From DLAJ01 sp964655525 (GTDB lineage: Bacteria; Bacillota; Clostridia; Lachnospirales; Lachnospiraceae): a stretch of 64,000 nucleotides of DNA. Below, piece after piece: positions 43,265 to 51,542 of this stretch (positions within the stretch are counted from its first letter, which is position 1; the number at the start of each line of letters is the position of its first letter). The translations under genes and the position numbers were made by a program. The stretch is taken from NCBI GenBank assembly GCA_964655525.1, contig CAZZNE010000016.1:23859-87858 (forward strand), read 5' to 3'. The notes under the pieces are model-generated. The model made no database searches. It was not told the origin of the DNA and saw only the letters and a program-made list of their open reading frames with translations.

Positions 43265-44305
43265 TCACAGTTCAAATGCCCGCAGGCTTTCCAGCGCTCT
43301 GCCGTTCCAATCAAACATCGCCTGATTTTCCCATTCGTTTCCGCTTCCCTTTTCCATGCCGACGCCCTTTACGCAGTACCAGACCGGCTCCCAGTAAAAA
43401 ACGCCGCAGCCGTTTTCCTCTTCCTTTACCAGCCCGATGATCTCCTCCGTCACCCTGCGCTGATTCGCGACAGAAGGTTCTAATCCGGTCGTCTTAAGTG
43501 TAAGCTCGCCGGTCACCACATTGGGCATATCGTCATGGGATTCATCCGTATACGGGAACGCCGTTTCCACAATGATGACGCGTTTGTGAAACCGTTCTTT
43601 CAGGTTTTTGATATTTTCTCTCAGCTTCTCATAGCCGCCAGCCCAATACGGATAATAGGAAAGTCCGATCACATCGTAATCCGTCATGCCGTTCTTCTTA
43701 AGCGACTGAAAAAAGCATTCGGTCCTCGGCGCATCTCCACCGCATTCAAGATGGATCATCACTTCCGTTTTATGTACGTCCCCGTCCATTTCCCGGACAG
43801 CTTTGATCCCTTGATTCAGAAACAGCGCAATATTCTCCGGGTGCTCCAAGGTTCCGAAATCCCATAGCAGCCCGCAGCCGATCTCGTTTCCGATCTGTAT
43901 CATATCCGGATATGCGCCCGCTGCCTCCAATGCCTGTAAAACCTGTTTGGTATATGCATAAACGCTCCCGGCAATCTCATCCTTTCCCTGACCGCTCCAC
44001 TGCTTAGGAATCCTCTGCTTATTCCAATCCGCCCAAAAATCACTGTAATGAAAATCTAAAAGCAGCTTCAAGCCGGCGTCTTTAACCCGTTTTGCCATCG
44101 CCAGCGTCCCATTCAGATCACAGTAATCCCCTCTGTCAAAGGACTTTTCGGGCTGATTCCATATCCGCAGCCTGATCGCATTCACTCCGTGTGCTTTTAA
44201 AATCTCAATCGCATCTTTCTCTTTCCCGTCAAGGTCATAGTATTTTGCCCCCTGATCCTCCATCGCCTGCAGCGACGAAATATCGGCGCCCATCCAAAAA
44301 CTCAT
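43265..44305 (-). CDS. Cytoplasmic GH53 endo-beta-1,4-galactanase
   Basis: 346 aa, a single GH53 domain from the first residues (MSFWMGADISSLQAMEDQGA) to the end. It has no signal peptide, linker or binding module. The acid/base Glu is in DMIQIGNEIGCGLLWDFG and the nucleophile Glu in VIIVETAFPYTDES. GGAGGT precedes the ATG. Most GH53 enzymes are secreted; this one should act inside on imported beta-1,4-galacto-oligosaccharides. It follows the LacI gene by 23 bp. Confidence 0.92.
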   Translation of the reverse strand: MSFWMGADISSLQAMEDQGAKYYDLDGKEKDAIEILKAHGVNAIRLRIWNQPEKSFDRGDYCDLNGTLAMAKRVKDAGLKLLLDFHYSDFWADWNKQRIPKQWSGQGKDEIAGSVYAYTKQVLQALEAAGAYPDMIQIGNEIGCGLLWDFGTLEHPENIALFLNQGIKAVREMDGDVHKTEVMIHLECGGDAPRTECFFQSLKKNGMTDYDVIGLSYYPYWAGGYEKLRENIKNLKERFHKRVIIVETAFPYTDESHDDMPNVVTGELTLKTTGLEPSVANQRRVTEEIIGLVKEEENGCGVFYWEPVWYCVKGVGMEKGSGNEWENQAMFDWNGRALESLRAFEL

Positions 44306-44328
44306 GTTCGTACCTCCTGTATGCCGCG

Positions 44329-45333
44329 TCAGATTTTTGTTGATTCTTTGATCAGAATTTTATAACCAAGCATTTTTTTCTTTTCACACGGCTCGCCGTT
44401 CAAAAGCCGAATCAGCATTTCTCCCGCCAGCTTCCCAAGCTTGCGTATATCAAAGTCGAGGCTTGTGATATTTGAGTTGGTCTCCTCCAAAAGCATACTG
44501 TTAAAAAATGATGCCACCCGGATGTCGCGCGGCACCGCGATGCCAAGCTGTCTGAAATAATCCAAAACAGTGAGACAGATTCCGTCATCCCCGCATATCA
44601 CACATTCTACCTGTTCTTTCAAAATATCCCTGACGGATTTTTCCAAAACGTTACTATCCGCCGCATCCTCCACGATCAGCTCGTATTCGATCGGCAGATC
44701 GTTCTCCCGGATGGCGTCCAGATAGCCGTTTAACCTGTCCTTGGAGACGGTCAGCCTTAGGTCCGCGCAGAACAGTGCCATCTTCCGAATTCCTTTTTTT
44801 AACAAAATATCCGTCAGCTCACGACAGCCGCCCCTCTGGTCAACATCCGCCTGATAAACCTCGTCATCATCAATGGAACCGGTAACCACAAAGGGAATTC
44901 CCTTTTCTTTCAAAAAATGAATATCTTCACAGCTGTCCAGAATCCGCGTTAAAACCGCCCCGTCGATCTTATGCTTTTTCACAACATCTTTTAAGGCTTC
45001 AATGTCCCCGCCCTGCGTTCTGACGATCAGCACATGATAGCCGCTTACATAGAAAAAATCATAGAGTGCCATTAGGATTTTCGTAAAATATGGAAGCTGT
45101 GCATATTCGTCCTCGCCCGGAAGCACGACTGCGATATTCATACTTTTTTTGCTGCTGTAATTTGATCCGCGACTGCGCGGCACGATCTGATTCTGCTCGA
45201 TATATGTAAGAATGAGTTCTTTCGTCTCCCTGCCTACTCTCCCGTTTCCCGAAATTGCTCTTGAGACCGTCGTCGGGGAAACCCCCAGACTCCGGGCGAT
45301 TTCAAGAACAGGAACTTCTCTTTTTTCCGCCAT
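44329..45333 (-). CDS. LacI family transcriptional regulator of the galactan operon
   Basis: 334 aa from ATG 45333 (GGGGG 7 nt upstream), which places the DNA-binding domain at the N-terminus as usual; ATG 45381 is an alternative. The LacI helix-turn-helix is VPVLEIARSLGVSPTTVSRA, with a hinge-like segment near residue 55. A periplasmic-binding-protein-fold effector domain follows (MNIAVVLPGEDEYAQLPYF, then VECVICGDDGICLTVLDYF, and SLDFDIRKLGKLAGEMLIRLL). As first gene of the operon it probably controls the whole cluster in response to a galactan-derived sugar. The leader contains the gap-broken repeat array. Confidence 0.92.
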   Translation of the reverse strand: MAEKREVPVLEIARSLGVSPTTVSRAISGNGRVGRETKELILTYIEQNQIVPRSRGSNYSSKKSMNIAVVLPGEDEYAQLPYFTKILMALYDFFYVSGYHVLIVRTQGGDIEALKDVVKKHKIDGAVLTRILDSCEDIHFLKEKGIPFVVTGSIDDDEVYQADVDQRGGCRELTDILLKKGIRKMALFCADLRLTVSKDRLNGYLDAIRENDLPIEYELIVEDAADSNVLEKSVRDILKEQVECVICGDDGICLTVLDYFRQLGIAVPRDIRVASFFNSMLLEETNSNITSLDFDIRKLGKLAGEMLIRLLNGEPCEKKKMLGYKILIKESTKI

Positions 45334-45401
45334 ACCCATACCCCCGAATCGAGATTTTCTTCCGAATGTTCTTCCTTCCATTTATGCACCATTCTTACTC
45401 A

Positions 45402-45630
45402 GCCCGCGAATTTGTGCGCAAACACAAATTTGCAAACCGAACTTGTTCGGTTTGCGAACTTGTTCGGTTTGCGAACTTGTTCGGTTTGCGAACTTGTTCG
45501 GTTTGCGAANNNNNNNNNNNNNNNNNNNNNNNNNNNNNNNNNNNNNNNNNNNNNNNNNNNNNNNNNNNNNNNNNNNNNNNNNNNNNNNNNNNNNNNNNNN
45601 NNNNNNNNNCTTGTTCGGTTTATGCCCCGA
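45402..45630 (-). repeat. Dispersed leader repeat, copy 3 (17-bp array, broken by gap)
   Basis: Begins CCCGCGAATTTGTGCG and CACAAATTTGC like 23512 onward. At least four tandem 17-bp units of GCGAACTTGTTCGGTTT type then run into the N block, and the last half-unit reappears at 45610. The true copy number is unknown. The array lies in the leader of the LacI/galactan operon. Confidence 0.85.
45510..45609. other. Assembly gap (100 N)
   Basis: Exactly 100 N inside the 17-bp tandem array, the usual placeholder for a gap of unknown size caused by repeats. Confidence 0.98.
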
Positions 45631-45687
45631 CAAGTGCGCAATTGTGCACTCATTGTGGGATCAAGAAATGATTATTTGTTTATATTT

Positions 45688-45716
45688 ATTATATCAAACA
45701 GGGATTTTAACAACAA
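45688..45716 (-). promoter_or_regulatory. Sigma-A-type promoter for the LacI/galactan operon
   Basis: On the minus strand TTGTTG (45711-45716), 17 bp, then a perfect TATAAT (45688-45693). It is the only good match between the upstream terminator and the LacI start, about 300 bp (plus the gap error) before the gene. Confidence 0.55.
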
Positions 45717-45780
45717 TTAGACATAGTCAATCAAGATTTTTTAGACGATTTGACAGATATCACAATTTTTACGCAAAAAA

Positions 45781-45809
45781 GCCTGCGCAATTCAATTTGT
45801 TGCGCAGGC
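45781..45809 (-). terminator. Terminator of the ECF S-component gene
   Basis: Perfect 10-bp stem GCCTGCGCAA/TTGCGCAGGC with a 9-nt loop, followed on the minus strand by six T, 36 bp after the stop codon. Confidence 0.85.
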
Positions 45810-45844
45810 AGGTATTTTTATGCCTTCATGGTACGGGTTTGCAT

Positions 45845-46462
45845 TTACATATTGTTTGGATTCCCTGTTCTTTGCTTTGCTGCTGTATGCCGTGTAAACC
45901 GCACAAGCCCTGCGCGGTTTAATGCGACCATGATCACCGGAATGAATACAAGCTGCAGCATAATGCCGGGGATGGCATTGAGAAACGCCCCCGCAAAAAA
46001 CATTTGCCATGTAAAGCGATTCCCCCGGATTCCGAGCAGCAGCATTTGAACAATTCCCCAAACCACGCGCCCCGAAATCATTGCAATGATCAGACAGCGG
46101 TACAGCGCGATCACACACTTCCAACGGGAGCGGAAATAGAGCAGCCCTGCCACCGCCCCGTAGGTCGCGAGCTCAAACGCCATGGCGATTGCCGTCGGAA
46201 ACATGACCGGCATGGAAAACAGCATACTGCGGAAGATCGGCAGAATGAATCCAACGATCAGACCGTATTGCCAGCCGCAGATGAAACCGCACAGCAGAAC
46301 AGGTATATGCATAGGAAGGAGCATCGTGCCGAACTGTTTGATCTGTCCGGTCAAAAACGGGAGCACGATGCCGACCGCCAGAAACATGGCTGACAGAGTC
46401 AGGTTGATGATCGGGCTGTTCCGGGTTTCCTGCGGCCTATTTTTCATTGTTATCTCACTCAT
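45845..46462 (-). CDS. ECF transporter S component
   Basis: 205 aa, about six membrane segments. The S-component pattern is seen in LTLSAMFLAVGIVLPFLTGQ near the N-terminus, LLPMHIPVLLCGFICGWQYG in the middle, and FPTAIAMAFELATYGAVAG. S components are substrate-specific vitamin- or metal-binding membrane proteins that share an EcfAAT energising module encoded elsewhere. The substrate cannot be told from sequence and no riboswitch is evident upstream. AAAGGAG precedes the ATG; the gene is monocistronic with its own terminator. Confidence 0.85.
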   Translation of the reverse strand: MSEITMKNRPQETRNSPIINLTLSAMFLAVGIVLPFLTGQIKQFGTMLLPMHIPVLLCGFICGWQYGLIVGFILPIFRSMLFSMPVMFPTAIAMAFELATYGAVAGLLYFRSRWKCVIALYRCLIIAMISGRVVWGIVQMLLLGIRGNRFTWQMFFAGAFLNAIPGIMLQLVFIPVIMVALNRAGLVRFTRHTAAKQRTGNPNNM

Positions 46463-46572
46463 ATCTCTTTCTCCTTTTTTCTTTTATTGCGTTTTCCGTT
46501 ATCACTGACGTGCGGACTCATTCTGTCTCCGTTTTTATTGTTCCGTAACAATTGCTTTCTGTCACGGGCGAT

Positions 46573-46600
46573 TGATTTTTAGCAGCTTTGCTATTATAAT
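46573..46600 (+). promoter_or_regulatory. Promoter of the diguanylate cyclase gene
   Basis: TTGATT (46573-46578), a 16-bp spacer and a perfect TATAAT (46595-46600), about 50 bp before the ATG. Confidence 0.55.
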
Positions 46601-46648
46601 GAAAACACAGTAACCGACACACTGCATTACATTAAAGGAACTTATACA

Positions 46649-48358
46649 ATGAAAAGACCTTCTGCTGTTTCCGTAAAAAAAATTTTAAAAATCGTATGGG
46701 TGGTATATGCTTTTTTAAGCATCTGTGCCATCTTACTTATCATCAACCGATTGATCACCAAAGATTACGCGTCCATCTCAAAGCATCTAACGCTTAACGA
46801 TGGCTGGAATATCACGATCAACAAAAATTCCTATCAAAATGTTTCCCTTGATCATTTCAGCTTCGACATCACCAACAAAGGGGATGAGATCACGCTGCAG
46901 ACAATCCTGCCCGACAGCTTCTGTCTTACGGAAAGCGTACTGCGTCTGCCCATTAAACAGGCCGCGGTCAAAATCAATGTAGAAGACGAACTGGTCTACG
47001 AATATGGCCATGACAGGATTGCAGATAATAAATCCGTCGGCAGCGGCTTCCTGTTGGTCAATTTTCCCGATGACTATGAAGGCAAAGCGCTGACCATTCA
47101 ATACACTGTATCCGAAAACAACGCTTTCACGAAATTTGATCCCATTCGTATTTATGAATGGCAGAATATTTACAAAATCATTATGACCGAGAACAGAATC
47201 CCGTTATTCTTAGGTTGTTTCCTGGCAGTTTTCGGACTTGTTATTTGCTTTATCACTGCCGTTGCGCTCCTATTTTCTCAAAAATACATACGAATCCTGT
47301 GTATTTCCACGTTCTCCGTCTGCATGGGACTGTGGACATTATGCTATTATAATATTCCCATCATCTTCGCGATCCCGCTTTACTCCGCGAGCCTGATCGA
47401 ATATGTCTCCCTCTTTCTTGCACCGATTCCGCTTGTCATCTACATGCGCGAGGATGTCATCGCCTTGAACAATAAATTCATGCACATGATTTACCGCATC
47501 CTCCTGACAGTCCAGATCGCCGCTACCGCAATTACGATCGCTCTGCATTCTGTCGATCTTGTTCACTGTGCCACCACACTCAAATATATGCAGGGGCTGA
47601 TCATCTGCCATTTGATCTACTTTATCATCGTGGAACTCATTAATTTAAGGAAAAGCCGCCAGCTTATCCATCGTTTTTTCCTGCTGGGCATCATCGTACT
47701 CTCCTGCTGCATTGCCTATGATCTGATCTACTATCAGATAAATCGTTACTACGGCCGGTCCATCACGCCGGTCAAGGGCGTAACCTCTTTGGGCCTGATC
47801 AGCTTTATATTCATCCTGCTCATTTCCTTTTCCATCGACCTGACGCAAAAAATGATGCATGAGACAGAGAGGAATTTCCTGATCAAGAGCGCCTACACCG
47901 ACGAGCTGACACAGATTCACAACCGCCGTTACTGTATGGAATATATGAATCAGATCAAGGAAACGAAGAAGCAGAATTATACCGTTTTTTGTTTTGACCT
48001 GAATAATCTTAAGACCACAAACGATACCTATGGGCACGCCAAAGGGGACATTCTGATCAAAAGCGCTGCCAGCGTCATTGCAGAAACTTTCGAAGCACAC
48101 GGGATTGTCGCAAGAATGGGCGGCGACGAATTCATTGCCATCACGGAAACCGCCGATGCCAACCAGATTGCTTCCCTGCTTCATGACCTTCAATCCAATA
48201 TAGACAGGAAAAACCGCAAGATCACCGACCTAAACATGTCAATCGCCTATGGCTACGCATCCGGCAGCACAGAGGAAACCAACATCGAAAAAGTATATCA
48301 TCTCGCCGACAGCAATATGTATGAGAACAAGCAAAAAAGTAAAGCCACAGCCACCTGA
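46649..48358 (+). CDS. Membrane-bound diguanylate cyclase (7TM-type sensor plus GGDEF)
   Basis: 569 aa. One N-terminal membrane segment (IVWVVYAFLSICAILLIINRL), an extracellular domain of about 140 residues, then about seven membrane segments (about 180-400; 7TMR-DISM-like layout) and a C-terminal GGDEF domain (about 410-565). The domain starts DELTQIHNRRYCMEYM and its active site is RMGGDEFIAIT, intact, so it should make cyclic di-GMP from two GTP. No RxxD inhibitory site is found at the usual place before GGDEF. The ligand of the sensor is unknown. AAAGGAA precedes the ATG. Confidence 0.9.
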   Translation: MKRPSAVSVKKILKIVWVVYAFLSICAILLIINRLITKDYASISKHLTLNDGWNITINKNSYQNVSLDHFSFDITNKGDEITLQTILPDSFCLTESVLRLPIKQAAVKINVEDELVYEYGHDRIADNKSVGSGFLLVNFPDDYEGKALTIQYTVSENNAFTKFDPIRIYEWQNIYKIIMTENRIPLFLGCFLAVFGLVICFITAVALLFSQKYIRILCISTFSVCMGLWTLCYYNIPIIFAIPLYSASLIEYVSLFLAPIPLVIYMREDVIALNNKFMHMIYRILLTVQIAATAITIALHSVDLVHCATTLKYMQGLIICHLIYFIIVELINLRKSRQLIHRFFLLGIIVLSCCIAYDLIYYQINRYYGRSITPVKGVTSLGLISFIFILLISFSIDLTQKMMHETERNFLIKSAYTDELTQIHNRRYCMEYMNQIKETKKQNYTVFCFDLNNLKTTNDTYGHAKGDILIKSAASVIAETFEAHGIVARMGGDEFIAITETADANQIASLLHDLQSNIDRKNRKITDLNMSIAYGYASGSTEETNIEKVYHLADSNMYENKQKSKATAT

Positions 48359-48370
48359 TTCCTTAATCCA

Positions 48371-48435
48371 AAAGAATTGCGTATGCAATTCTTTGAAAGA
48401 TTGCAAGCAATCAAAGATTGCTCGCAATCTTTTTT
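48371..48435. terminator. Tandem hairpins between convergent genes
   Basis: Hairpin 48371-48394 (AAAGAATTGC arms), a second GATTGC/GCAATC hairpin (48399-48412), and 48413-48435 (AAAGATTGC-TC-GCAATCTTT) with a T6 tail on the plus strand. They terminate the cyclase gene; the minus-strand gene stop lies within the T-run. Same layout as 748-799. Confidence 0.75.
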
Positions 48436-48694
48436 ATCCGCACGTATTTCCTTTCTGCTCTTCATCCGGGAGCACGTCAAATGCCTGTCCTTTCGCCCAC
48501 GGGCTGCCGACATCGCATCTCCCCAAGTGGTACTGCTTTTCGCTTTTTCCCTGCTCGATCTCATCCGACATTACGATCTTAAAACGGCTTTCCTCGGACT
48601 TTCCGAAATTTTCCAGCATTTCGAGTACCGCATCGACATCCTCTTTTGCAACATCTTCATTTGCAATCTCCTTGTTCCCCGCTTCATCTGCCAT
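48434..48694 (-). CDS. Small hypothetical protein (86 aa)
   Basis: 86 aa from ATG 48694, with GGAGGAG upstream; the longer open frame has no support. Sequence starts MADEAGNKEIANEDVAKEDV and has a notable end region YHLGRCDVGSPWAKGQAFDV, with one Cys and one His in a compact motif. Acidic, no membrane segment. I do not recognise a characterised family. Function unknown. Confidence 0.65.
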   Translation of the reverse strand: MADEAGNKEIANEDVAKEDVDAVLEMLENFGKSEESRFKIVMSDEIEQGKSEKQYHLGRCDVGSPWAKGQAFDVLPDEEQKGNTCG

Positions 48695-48906
48695 CGGTTC
48701 TCCTCCTTCTGCAAAGAACGAATATCCCCGCAAAAGCGTAATTTGCTTTTTGCGACCGCTTTTTTTCTTTACGCCTATTACATCGTACAATGAATCCGTC
48801 ATTTTTTCAATAGTTCTTCGCTCCTCCTGTACGCAATGAAAAGAAATGAAAACGGCAGACGGTTCAAAATTCACTATTTGTACGAAGCATCCTCACTATT
48901 TTTATA

Positions 48907-50054
48907 TAGAATGCCGAACTTTATCGCCTTTTATCCTGTTTTTTTTCTTCCAATTCTTTGTGAAAAATGCATATTGCCACCCTGTTCATACTCTGCTACA
49001 CTTGTCTTAACGCAATTGTCCGTGACACGGACACACGGCTGTGGGTTCCCTCACATGCGGCTGCGCCGCATTCTTTTTTCACTTCTGTTTCTTTGTGTAT
49101 CATAGAATCTCCTATTCCCTTGATATGCAATAACCAACGGTCCGGATACGACTTTCCGGCCGGTCTCTTATCCCATCACGAAAGGAGGACTTCCATGTCC
49201 CAGATCACTTCTTTTCTCACCCTGCTTCCCCCGTCCCCATATCTTCCTTTATCCAGACGCAGCGGGAAACTGCCGTTTTCACTCACCAACGACTATCTGT
49301 TCAAAGCAGTGCTTCAGACGGATGAATCCGTTCTGCGCTCCCTGTTATGCAGCCTGCTTGACTTAAACCCCCAGGACATCTGCTCTGTCACCATCACGAA
49401 TGCCCTTGTTCTCGGCGCCACCATCAGGGATAAGGACACCTTCCTCGACATCCGGCTTGTCTTAAACGACTGCCGTCTCATTAATCTGGAAATGCAGATG
49501 AAGAACGGGGGAGACTGGCCGGAACGCTCCCTGTACTATCTGTGCCGCGCTTTTAATAACCTTGAAACAGGCTCTCTCTATCCGGACGTAAAACCGGCAC
49601 ACCACATCGGCATCCTGAATTTCAGTCTGCCCCATGTGCAGAAGCAGTTTTACAGCCACTATTTTATGATCAACGAAGCAACACACGAAATATTCAGCGA
49701 TAAACTCCGTCTGTCCGTGCTCAACCTGACACAGACAGCGCTCGCAACCGAACACGACAGGCATGCCGGTCTTACCCGATGGGCTGCCGCCTTCAAAGCC
49801 AGAACATGGGAGGAGTATCAAATGTTAGCCGAAGAAGATTCCATATTTGAAAAAGTATCCGACGCCCTCTATCTGCTCTCCGAGAACCGGGAGGTCGCCG
49901 AACAGTGTCTGCGCATGCAGGAGGCTGCTGCTGAGCGGAAGCACTGGGAGAAGATAAAGGAACAGCTTGTTGACGCGGAGAAAACTCTTGCGGAAAAAGA
50001 AAAGGCGATTGCCGAAAAAGACAATGCCATTGCTGAGAAGGACAATACCATTGC
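48907..50054. repeat. 1.15-kb direct repeat, copy 1
   Basis: Bases 48907-50054 appear identical, base for base as far as I compared them, to 62802-63949. They include 288 bp upstream of the Rpn gene and most of the gene. The first difference is at 50055/63950, inside the 21-bp heptad repeats. Confidence 0.9.
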
Positions 50055-50154
50055 CGAGAAGGACAATACCATTGCCGAAAAAGATGCTGAAAGCAACGCG
50101 CTCCGCGCTGAATTGGAGCAATTAAAAGCACAACTGCGCGAGTATCAGAAATAA
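49195..50154 (+). CDS. Rpn family recombination-promoting nuclease (PD-(D/E)XK), copy 1
   Basis: 319 aa with AAAGGAGG 7 nt before the ATG. The N-terminal 230 residues are an Rpn/PD-(D/E)XK nuclease: LTNDYLFKAVLQTDESVLRS, then the active site Asp85 in TFLDIRLVLND and Glu99-x-Gln101-x-Lys103 in LINLEMQMKNGG. Rpn proteins are DNA endonucleases, some reported as toxic phage-defence proteins. The C-terminal part is a coiled coil with 7-residue repeats of the type IAEKDNT (LAEKEKA, then IAEKDNA, IAEKDNT twice, IAEKDAE). A second copy with a longer array starts at 63090. No transposase or inverted ends are visible here. Confidence 0.88.
   Translation: MSQITSFLTLLPPSPYLPLSRRSGKLPFSLTNDYLFKAVLQTDESVLRSLLCSLLDLNPQDICSVTITNALVLGATIRDKDTFLDIRLVLNDCRLINLEMQMKNGGDWPERSLYYLCRAFNNLETGSLYPDVKPAHHIGILNFSLPHVQKQFYSHYFMINEATHEIFSDKLRLSVLNLTQTALATEHDRHAGLTRWAAAFKARTWEEYQMLAEEDSIFEKVSDALYLLSENREVAEQCLRMQEAAAERKHWEKIKEQLVDAEKTLAEKEKAIAEKDNAIAEKDNTIAEKDNTIAEKDAESNALRAELEQLKAQLREYQK
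49984..50091 (+). repeat. 21-bp heptad repeat array in Rpn copy 1
   Basis: About five units of a 21-bp repeat encoding IAEKDNT-like heptads; two central units are nearly identical. Copy 2 at 63879-64000 has more units. Confidence 0.85.
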
Positions 50155-50318
50155 ATCAAACATGTTCCATTCTTTTTCCCGTATGAAATTCAAAAAAACG
50201 TGTATACTTCCAAACAACAGAAATCTTATTTCTCATCATATATCATTACAAAAAGAGTAAAGCTTACAAGCGCGGCAGGTCACCGCGCTTCGCATGCTCG
50301 GAAAGGCGCGGAACGATT

Positions 50319-51452
50319 ATGACAGAACCAGCTCGGCTACCCGCGGTAAACGACATGGGCAATTATGAAATCCGTTTGGAGAGCATCGGTGGACTCGGCG
50401 CAAATCTGTGTGGCAAAATGCTTGGTGAACTCGGTCTGCGCCATCTACATCTAAACAGCGCAAGTTTTTCCAGCTACGGCTCAGAAAAAACCGGTACTCC
50501 CGTCACGGCATATATCCGCTATTGTGATTGGGATAAAGATATCCGCGTCCATTCGCCCGTCGTTCAACCGCATCTTCTCTGTATTTTTCATGACGCATTA
50601 TTATCGGACCCCGGCGTTTTGGCAGGCTGCACGAAGGACACTGTGATCGTCCTGCATACGACGGACACGCCCGACCATATTGAGAAAAGGCTTTGCCGGC
50701 TCTCACATCGGTTTCATTTTCAAGCGCTCTATACCCTTCCTGCCCAGCAGGTTGCCATGGAAACACATTCGCGCATCAATGTCGTCATGCTCGGCGCAAT
50801 GGTAAAGGCAATGGGATTCATACCGCTTGTATCGGCGGAGGAAATCTGCCGCGAAACACTGGGAAAAAAATATCCCGATGCACTCGCCGCTAATCTCGCC
50901 GGATTACGTGGCGGCTATGAGGCGGCCAAACTTCTTGCCATGTCAGAGGAACCTGCCGATACCGCGAGCAAACCAACAGCAGGCGACACAGGCGACAACG
51001 CCGCTGCCGCTTCTCCCACAGCTGCTTCCCCCATGCCGGCTGGGGGATTAAATCCACACTTTGGAAACAGTGTCGTTAACGATCTTTCACCGTCCAGACA
51101 GGGCTACATTCCTCTTTTTATACAGGAGCGCTGTATCAACTGCGGACTATGCGACTCGACCTGCCCCGATATGGTCTTTCAATTTGAAAAAGGTATGTAC
51201 CGCGGCAGGGAAATGATGGTAAACCGCGGACTTGACTATTACCATTGCAAGGGATGCCTGCGCTGCGTTCAAGTATGCCCGACACAGGCGCTCGTAAAGG
51301 GCTTGGAGTCCGAACATCCTCATAAGGAATGGTTTTTGCCGAATCAGGACCTGATCCGCAAACCCGACTACTATGAAAAGACAGGTGCCGACGGATATAT
51401 CACCTCGGAATCCTACCTGACCGAAAAGCGGATCGAAGGCGGCGAAGTATAA
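50319..51452 (+). CDS. 2-oxoacid:ferredoxin oxidoreductase, fused gamma and ferredoxin (delta) subunits
   Basis: 377 aa. Residues about 15-205 are the gamma-subunit domain (IRLESIGGLGANLCGKMLGE, then SSYGSEKTGTPVTAYIR). After an Ala/Thr/Pro-rich linker, about 255-330 is a two-cluster ferredoxin domain with CINCGLCDSTCP and CKGCLRCVQVCP, binding two 4Fe-4S clusters. Gamma and delta are usually separate proteins in Por/Vor enzymes. The next gene encodes alpha and beta as one chain, so the enzyme is built from two polypeptides. It would oxidise a 2-oxoacid to acyl-CoA, CO2 and reduced ferredoxin. Substrate not determined. Confidence 0.88.
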   Translation: MTEPARLPAVNDMGNYEIRLESIGGLGANLCGKMLGELGLRHLHLNSASFSSYGSEKTGTPVTAYIRYCDWDKDIRVHSPVVQPHLLCIFHDALLSDPGVLAGCTKDTVIVLHTTDTPDHIEKRLCRLSHRFHFQALYTLPAQQVAMETHSRINVVMLGAMVKAMGFIPLVSAEEICRETLGKKYPDALAANLAGLRGGYEAAKLLAMSEEPADTASKPTAGDTGDNAAAASPTAASPMPAGGLNPHFGNSVVNDLSPSRQGYIPLFIQERCINCGLCDSTCPDMVFQFEKGMYRGREMMVNRGLDYYHCKGCLRCVQVCPTQALVKGLESEHPHKEWFLPNQDLIRKPDYYEKTGADGYITSESYLTEKRIEGGEV

Positions 51453-51542
51453 ACTGCAAAGCACCCCCCGTAAAATACGCCTGACACAATCATAAAAATT
51501 ATCATTTATGAAATAGATTATCTCCGGAAAGCGAGAACAGAC

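Noticed and set aside
45402..45630. Possible CRISPR array
   Set aside because: Units of 17 bp follow each other directly without unique spacers and no cas genes are near.
45382..45720. Open frames crossing the N block
   Set aside because: They run through unknown bases and tandem repeats, so no coding claim is possible.
48910..49105. Open frame upstream of the Rpn gene, repeated at 62800-63000
   Set aside because: It is duplicated only because the DNA is duplicated; no ribosome binding site and no protein-like composition.
48907..50154. Insertion sequence carrying the Rpn gene
   Set aside because: Rpn genes are sometimes labelled putative transposases, but no inverted ends, target duplication or DDE motif is visible; a nuclease call is better supported.
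50269..50291. Riboswitch before the oxidoreductase genes
   Set aside because: Only one short hairpin (AAGCGCGG/CCGCGCTT) is present; no conserved riboswitch features are seen.
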